This document shows positions 15,754-18,831 of a stretch of 18,831 bases of DNA, one piece after another. The DNA comes from Acidobacteria bacterium UBA2994. GTDB taxonomy: Bacteria > Acidobacteriota > Vicinamibacteria > Vicinamibacterales > UBA8438. Numbering within the stretch: the first letter of the stretch is position 1; each line of letters starts with the position of its first letter. The notes beneath the pieces were generated by a model that was not told the DNA's origin, did no database searches, and was given only the letters and a program-made list of their open reading frames with translations. Where the stretch lies: contig DEAA01000035.1 of NCBI GenBank assembly GCA_002346545.1, positions 45,952-64,782 on the forward strand, in the 5' to 3' direction. A program made the translations under genes and the position numbers.

Positions 15754-17271
15754 CTACTCCTTGCGCACCCGCAGGAACACCTGACCGTCTCGTCGCTGGA
15801 TAAGCAGGAACGCGGTGCGGCCAGACTCGATCCGATTTAGCTCGCGTACCGCCTCGGCCGCGCTGCCGACCTCCTGCTGGTTGATCGCGGTGATCACGTC
15901 GCCGGGTACGACTCCGCCGCGCTGGGCGGCCCCACCGTTGTCGATCCCGCTGACGACGGCGCCAGAGACCCCGCCGCCGAGTTCTAGCTCGCGCGCGTTC
16001 TCGGCGGTCAGGTCCTGTAGGTTCATGCCGAACCCACTGTTTAGATCCTCGACTTCTCGCCGGGCCTGGCGCCCCTGGTTCTCGAGATCCAGCTCACCGA
16101 TGGTGATCTCGACCGTCCCCGGCGCGCCGCCCCTGTAGACGCCGAGGTTCACCACGGTTCCGGGCGGCGTCGCCGTCACCTTGGACTGCAGATCCTCGAT
16201 GTTTCGCACTGGCTCGCCGTCATAGGCGACGATGACGTCTCCCGGCTCCAACTCTGAGTTGTCAGCCGGCATTCCCGGTTCGATGCGGGAGATGATCGCA
16301 CCCCGTGCCTCGTCGAGTCCTAGCTCTTCGTAGTCGTCGTTGGTGACCGGGATGATCGACACGCCGATGACGCCTCTGGTGACCCTGCCGGTCCGGAGTT
16401 GCGGCAGCAGCTCGCGTACCGTGTTAATCGGCATGGCGTAGCCAATGCCGAGATTGCTCGGCCGATCACTCACGATGGCGGTGTTGATCCCAATTACCTC
16501 ACCGCGGACATTCAGCAGCGGGCCGCCGGAGTTACCTGGATTGATGGCGGCGTCGGTCTGGATGACATTCTGCGCACGTCCCCGGACCTGTTCGAACGGC
16601 CGGCCGACGGCGCTCACCACGCCCACCGTTACGGTGTGACCGAGACCGAACGGGTTGCCGATGGCCATGACCCAGTCGCCCGCCTGCATCTGACTCGAGT
16701 CACCAAAGGTCGCGACCGCCAACGGGCTGTCGGGCCGCTCGATCAGCTGGAGGAGCGCGCTATCAGTCAGGCGATCCTGTCCAACCACCTCCGCCTCGTA
16801 GGCGGTATCGTCGTCGAGGAACGTCACCTCGATCTTGGTGGCGTCTTCGACGACGTGGTTGTTGGTCACGATGTAGCCCGCTTCGTCGATGACGAAGCCG
16901 GTGCCCGCCGCCACCGTGGTCTCCTCGCGTGGTTCCTGGTCTCCCTCGGGAGGGTCTCCGAAGAACCGTCGGAATAGCTCGTCGCCGCCGTTGCCGCCGA
17001 ACAGCTCGCTCAGGTCGCGGCCTTGTCGTGTCGCCTCGGTTCTGATGTTGACCACCATCGGGCTTTGCGCCGACGCGATGTCACGGAACGTGGTCGCGGT
17101 CAGCTGGCCCTCGATGGGGGTGCTATTCATCGGCGGGAGGGTCGACGCGATGAACGTCTGGGCCGACGAGCCCGACGTGAGGTCGAGCCGTGCGGCGAGC
17201 ACTAAGCCGATCGCCATCGATGTGACAGCGATCAGGACCCCCGAAAACAGCCGATTCCTACCTGTAGGCAT
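15754..17271 (-). CDS. HtrA/DegP-type periplasmic serine protease with two PDZ domains
   Basis: Starting at MPTGRNRLF, preceded by GGAGG five bases upstream, the protein has 505 residues. A single hydrophobic N-terminal segment (about 9-27) is followed by AARLDLTSGSSAQ, a signal anchor or signal peptide. The trypsin-like domain has His139 (NNHVV), Asp170 (LTDSALL) and Ser248 (NPGNSGGP), a complete triad. PDZ1 spans about 300-392 and PDZ2 about 412-503. A charged loop at 83-118 (ELFRRFFGDPP type) fits the LA loop of DegP. Such proteases degrade or refold misfolded envelope proteins. A GTG four codons earlier lies over the ribosome site and is less likely. The gene lies between the M24 peptidase and the MidA gene with 27- and 13-nt gaps. 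DegP, DegQ and DegS cannot be separated, although two PDZ domains exclude DegS. Confidence 0.93.
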   Translation of the reverse strand: MPTGRNRLFSGVLIAVTSMAIGLVLAARLDLTSGSSAQTFIASTLPPMNSTPIEGQLTATTFRDIASAQSPMVVNIRTEATRQGRDLSELFGGNGGDELFRRFFGDPPEGDQEPREETTVAAGTGFVIDEAGYIVTNNHVVEDATKIEVTFLDDDTAYEAEVVGQDRLTDSALLQLIERPDSPLAVATFGDSSQMQAGDWVMAIGNPFGLGHTVTVGVVSAVGRPFEQVRGRAQNVIQTDAAINPGNSGGPLLNVRGEVIGINTAIVSDRPSNLGIGYAMPINTVRELLPQLRTGRVTRGVIGVSIIPVTNDDYEELGLDEARGAIISRIEPGMPADNSELEPGDVIVAYDGEPVRNIEDLQSKVTATPPGTVVNLGVYRGGAPGTVEITIGELDLENQGRQARREVEDLNSGFGMNLQDLTAENARELELGGGVSGAVVSGIDNGGAAQRGGVVPGDVITAINQQEVGSAAEAVRELNRIESGRTAFLLIQRRDGQVFLRVRKE

Positions 17272-17298
17272 CCTGTCCTCCACCTATGTTCCCCTACC

Positions 17299-18480
17299 TT
17301 ACCTCAGCGGCCGGATTTCGGTTTGGCGCGGCCCGGTCACCCGTGCTCCATCGGTCTCGACGAACAGGTTGATCTCCGTTCGCAGACCAAAATCCTCGAA
17401 ATAGACTCCCGGTTCGACCGTGACGCCGGAACCGGTCAGCAACCGGCGGTCGTCATGAGTCTCGAAGTCGTCCAAATGCACCCCATTGCCGTGGACCTCC
17501 TCTCCCAGGCTGTGACCCGTGCGATGGACGAAGTAGGCGGCGAGGCCGGCCGCTGCCACTCGTTCACGTGCAGCTCGGTCCACTTCCCACCCTCGCAGCG
17601 GTTGGCCCTCACGTATGCGACCGTCGACGAGGTCGATTGCCGTGTCGCGAGCATCACGGATCACGTTGAAGGCCCTGGCATAGCGCGTCGGAATCTCGGC
17701 GCCGGTGTAACCCATCCAGGTGATATCGGCGAACACGGCGCCGGGGCGGTCCAGTTTGCCCCAGAGATCGAGCAGTAGAATCTCGTTCTCCCCCAGGCCG
17801 CGATGGCGGGCGGGGGTTGGCAGGTAGTGTGGGTCTCCGGCGTTCTCCTGGGCCGCCACCACCGGGCGGGAGTCGCTCACGAGTCCGAATTCTTCGAACC
17901 ATGCGGCCATGGCGTCCTGGATCTCGAGCTCGGTGACCGGGGTCGCGCTGTCAAAACGCTGCCGGACCAAATCGAAGGCGTTGTCCTTGATGTCGTAGAG
18001 CGCCTTGGAGGCCGCGAGATGGGTCTCGAGTGCTGCGGCGTTCCACACCGCTTCGAAGCGCTGAATGAGGTCGCCTGACGAGCGGACCTCGATGTCGTGG
18101 GCCCGGATGGTGTCTATCGTGCCGGCGTCCACGCGCGAGACATACGGAATCGCGCAGCGCGGCGAGTACTCCATGGCGACGGTGCGGCACCCAGACAGCA
18201 GCTGCTCTAGACCAGCCGCCAATGCCCCATGGCCGGCGTAGGTCACGGTCTCTCCTGGCAGATGATCCAGTCGGTCCCGCTCGATCGCATGGACGAGTCC
18301 CCGGGGGGTGCCGGACGCTGGGATCAGGTAGTACCACCGGCGGGTGGTCAACGCCCCCGAGGCGGCAAGTCCTACGAGACCGCGTGCGATCGGATTTGAC
18401 CCGTGGAAGTCGCACAGGAGCCACCCGTCGAGTTCGTCGTCGCACAACGCCTGCTGGATCGCGGCGATGTCGAGTCCCAT
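17299..18480 (-). CDS. M24-family metallopeptidase (Xaa-Pro aminopeptidase-like)
   Basis: With ATG at 18478-18480 the protein has 393 residues. It has an N-terminal creatinase-like domain (about 1-145, ELDGWLLCDFHGSNPIA) and a C-terminal pita-bread domain. All five metal ligands are in place: Asp238 (LLLDLWG), Asp252 (FADITW), His323 (RTGHSLG), Glu356 (TVEPGVY) and Glu369 (RTEINL). The family removes N-terminal residues before proline or cleaves dipeptides, and the precise substrate is open. An upstream in-frame start at 18591 would read through the terminator-side spacer and add 37 unconserved residues. An extended -10 box ends seven bases before the chosen ATG, implying a leaderless mRNA. 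It is the first gene of the cluster running to asnS. Confidence 0.88.
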   Translation of the reverse strand: MGLDIAAIQQALCDDELDGWLLCDFHGSNPIARGLVGLAASGALTTRRWYYLIPASGTPRGLVHAIERDRLDHLPGETVTYAGHGALAAGLEQLLSGCRTVAMEYSPRCAIPYVSRVDAGTIDTIRAHDIEVRSSGDLIQRFEAVWNAAALETHLAASKALYDIKDNAFDLVRQRFDSATPVTELEIQDAMAAWFEEFGLVSDSRPVVAAQENAGDPHYLPTPARHRGLGENEILLLDLWGKLDRPGAVFADITWMGYTGAEIPTRYARAFNVIRDARDTAIDLVDGRIREGQPLRGWEVDRAARERVAAAGLAAYFVHRTGHSLGEEVHGNGVHLDDFETHDDRRLLTGSGVTVEPGVYFEDFGLRTEINLFVETDGARVTGPRQTEIRPLR

Positions 18481-18484
18481 GGCG

Positions 18485-18496
18485 GGGAGTATAGCA
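18485..18496 (-). promoter_or_regulatory. Candidate extended -10 promoter giving a leaderless transcript
   Basis: On the minus strand TGCTATACT (18488-18496) is an extended -10 element with five of six matches to TATAAT. Exactly seven bases (CCCCGCC) separate it from the ATG at 18480, so the expected transcription start is at or next to the A of the start codon. No Shine-Dalgarno is present. The -35 position is poor, as is common with TGn-type promoters. The gene just upstream ends with its own terminator, so a new promoter is needed here. Confidence 0.55.
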
Positions 18497-18589
18497 GCGG
18501 CCGTTTCTTGGGCTCTCTGACTCCCGATTCTCACATCAAGTAGGACGTGCGAGCGCCGAGGATGGTCTGGTGGGCGGTCGTGCGTACAC

Positions 18590-18625
18590 AAAAAGACCGC
18601 CCTGGACCATCGGTCCGGACGGTCT
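18590..18625 (-). terminator. Intrinsic terminator of the gene at the right edge
   Basis: On the minus strand an imperfect stem with a three-base loop (AGACCG/CGGTCT outer pairs, GGTCC/GGACC inner pairs, one mismatch and one bulge) is followed directly by TTTTT (18590-18594). It starts 27 bases after the TGA of the partial gene. No T-run follows on the plus strand, so it acts in one direction and separates the edge gene from the M24-asnS operon. Confidence 0.85.
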
Positions 18626-18651
18626 CTTCGGCTGTATGGCTTCTGCCGAGA

Positions 18652-18831
18652 TCAGGCAGCCGGGTCCGCTTCTTCTTCAGCTTCAGGCTCGACTTCGGTC
18701 ACTTCGTCGCCGTCGATGAGCAGAGTCGGCTCCTCGACCTCGTCGAACAGATTGGCTTCGATCACGCCGCCCTGGTGCGAGAATTCCCAGTTGCTTCGGC
18801 TGGCGTTCGGGCTGCGAGGCGTATGCAACGT
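18652..18831 (-). CDS. Unidentified protein, C-terminal 59 residues with acidic tail (partial)
   Basis: The minus strand is open from the window edge to a TGA at 18652-18654. It encodes a segment with NWEFSHQGGVIEANLFDEVE, then EPTLLIDGDEV and a strongly acidic end (EVEPEAEEEADPAA). One other minus frame stops early. The other stays open for about 46 codons but would encode an Arg-rich, low-complexity product. This frame has high GC at third positions, and a terminator follows the stop, so it is very likely the true 3' end of a gene. I do not recognise the family. The start lies beyond the window. Confidence 0.65.
   Translation of the reverse strand, partial: TLHTPRSPNASRSNWEFSHQGGVIEANLFDEVEEPTLLIDGDEVTEVEPEAEEEADPAA

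Noticed and set aside
17281..17283. GTG start for the HtrA protease
   Set aside because: It would place the start over the GGAGG ribosome site that fits the ATG at 17271 at the right distance.
1..18831. Mobile element, CRISPR, phage or defence island
   Set aside because: No transposase, integrase, regular repeat array or long inverted repeats were seen. All genes are housekeeping or conserved operon members with uniform base composition by eye.

Overview
The window is a dense, high-GC bacterial chromosome segment. All but one of its genes lie on the minus strand. The exception is the 3' end of a plus-strand gene at the left edge. The gene set and order (rimP, nusA, infB, DUF503, rbfA, nrnA-like DHH phosphoesterase, truB, rpsO, pnp) form a classical translation/transcription/RNA-processing operon. 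High GC, a very long Pro/Ala-rich IF-2 linker, no ylxR between nusA and infB, and no ribF between truB and rpsO suggest an Acidobacteriota-like organism, possibly of the Vicinamibacteria type. That placement is inference from gene order and protein style, not a phylogeny.

Reading the minus strand 5'->3' (right to left): (1) the 3' end of an unidentified gene with an acidic tail, closed by an intrinsic terminator (18590-18625); (2) a tight operon from 18480 to 10713, with gaps from about 30 nt down to 4-nt overlaps: M24 metallopeptidase, HtrA/DegP-type protease, MidA-family methyltransferase, CYTH-domain protein, sugar-phosphate nucleotidyltransferase (MurU-like), AmgK-like sugar kinase, asnS; (3) a short region holding an extended -10 promoter followed at once by a strong intrinsic terminator hairpin, just upstream of rimP; (4) rimP-nusA-infB-DUF503-rbfA-nrnA-truB-rpsO-pnp down to 215. 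At the left end pnp runs tail to tail into the C-terminal coding end of an M48-family metallopeptidase on the plus strand, with one base between the two stop codons.

The second cluster links envelope quality control (HtrA), a probable sugar kinase/nucleotidyltransferase pair resembling the AmgK/MurU route of cell-wall recycling, and asparaginyl-tRNA synthetase. The third cluster is the core operon for ribosome maturation (RimP, RbfA), initiation (IF-2), elongation/termination control (NusA), tRNA Psi55 synthesis (TruB), nano-RNA degradation (NrnA), S15 and PNPase.

I saw no mobile elements, CRISPR arrays, rRNA or tRNA genes. No stretch longer than about 210 bases lacks a gene. The most interesting material is regulatory: the promoter/terminator arrangement ahead of rimP-nusA, a possible leaderless start for the M24 peptidase, and the structured rpsO-pnp spacer, which also carries a short ORF overlapping the pnp start.
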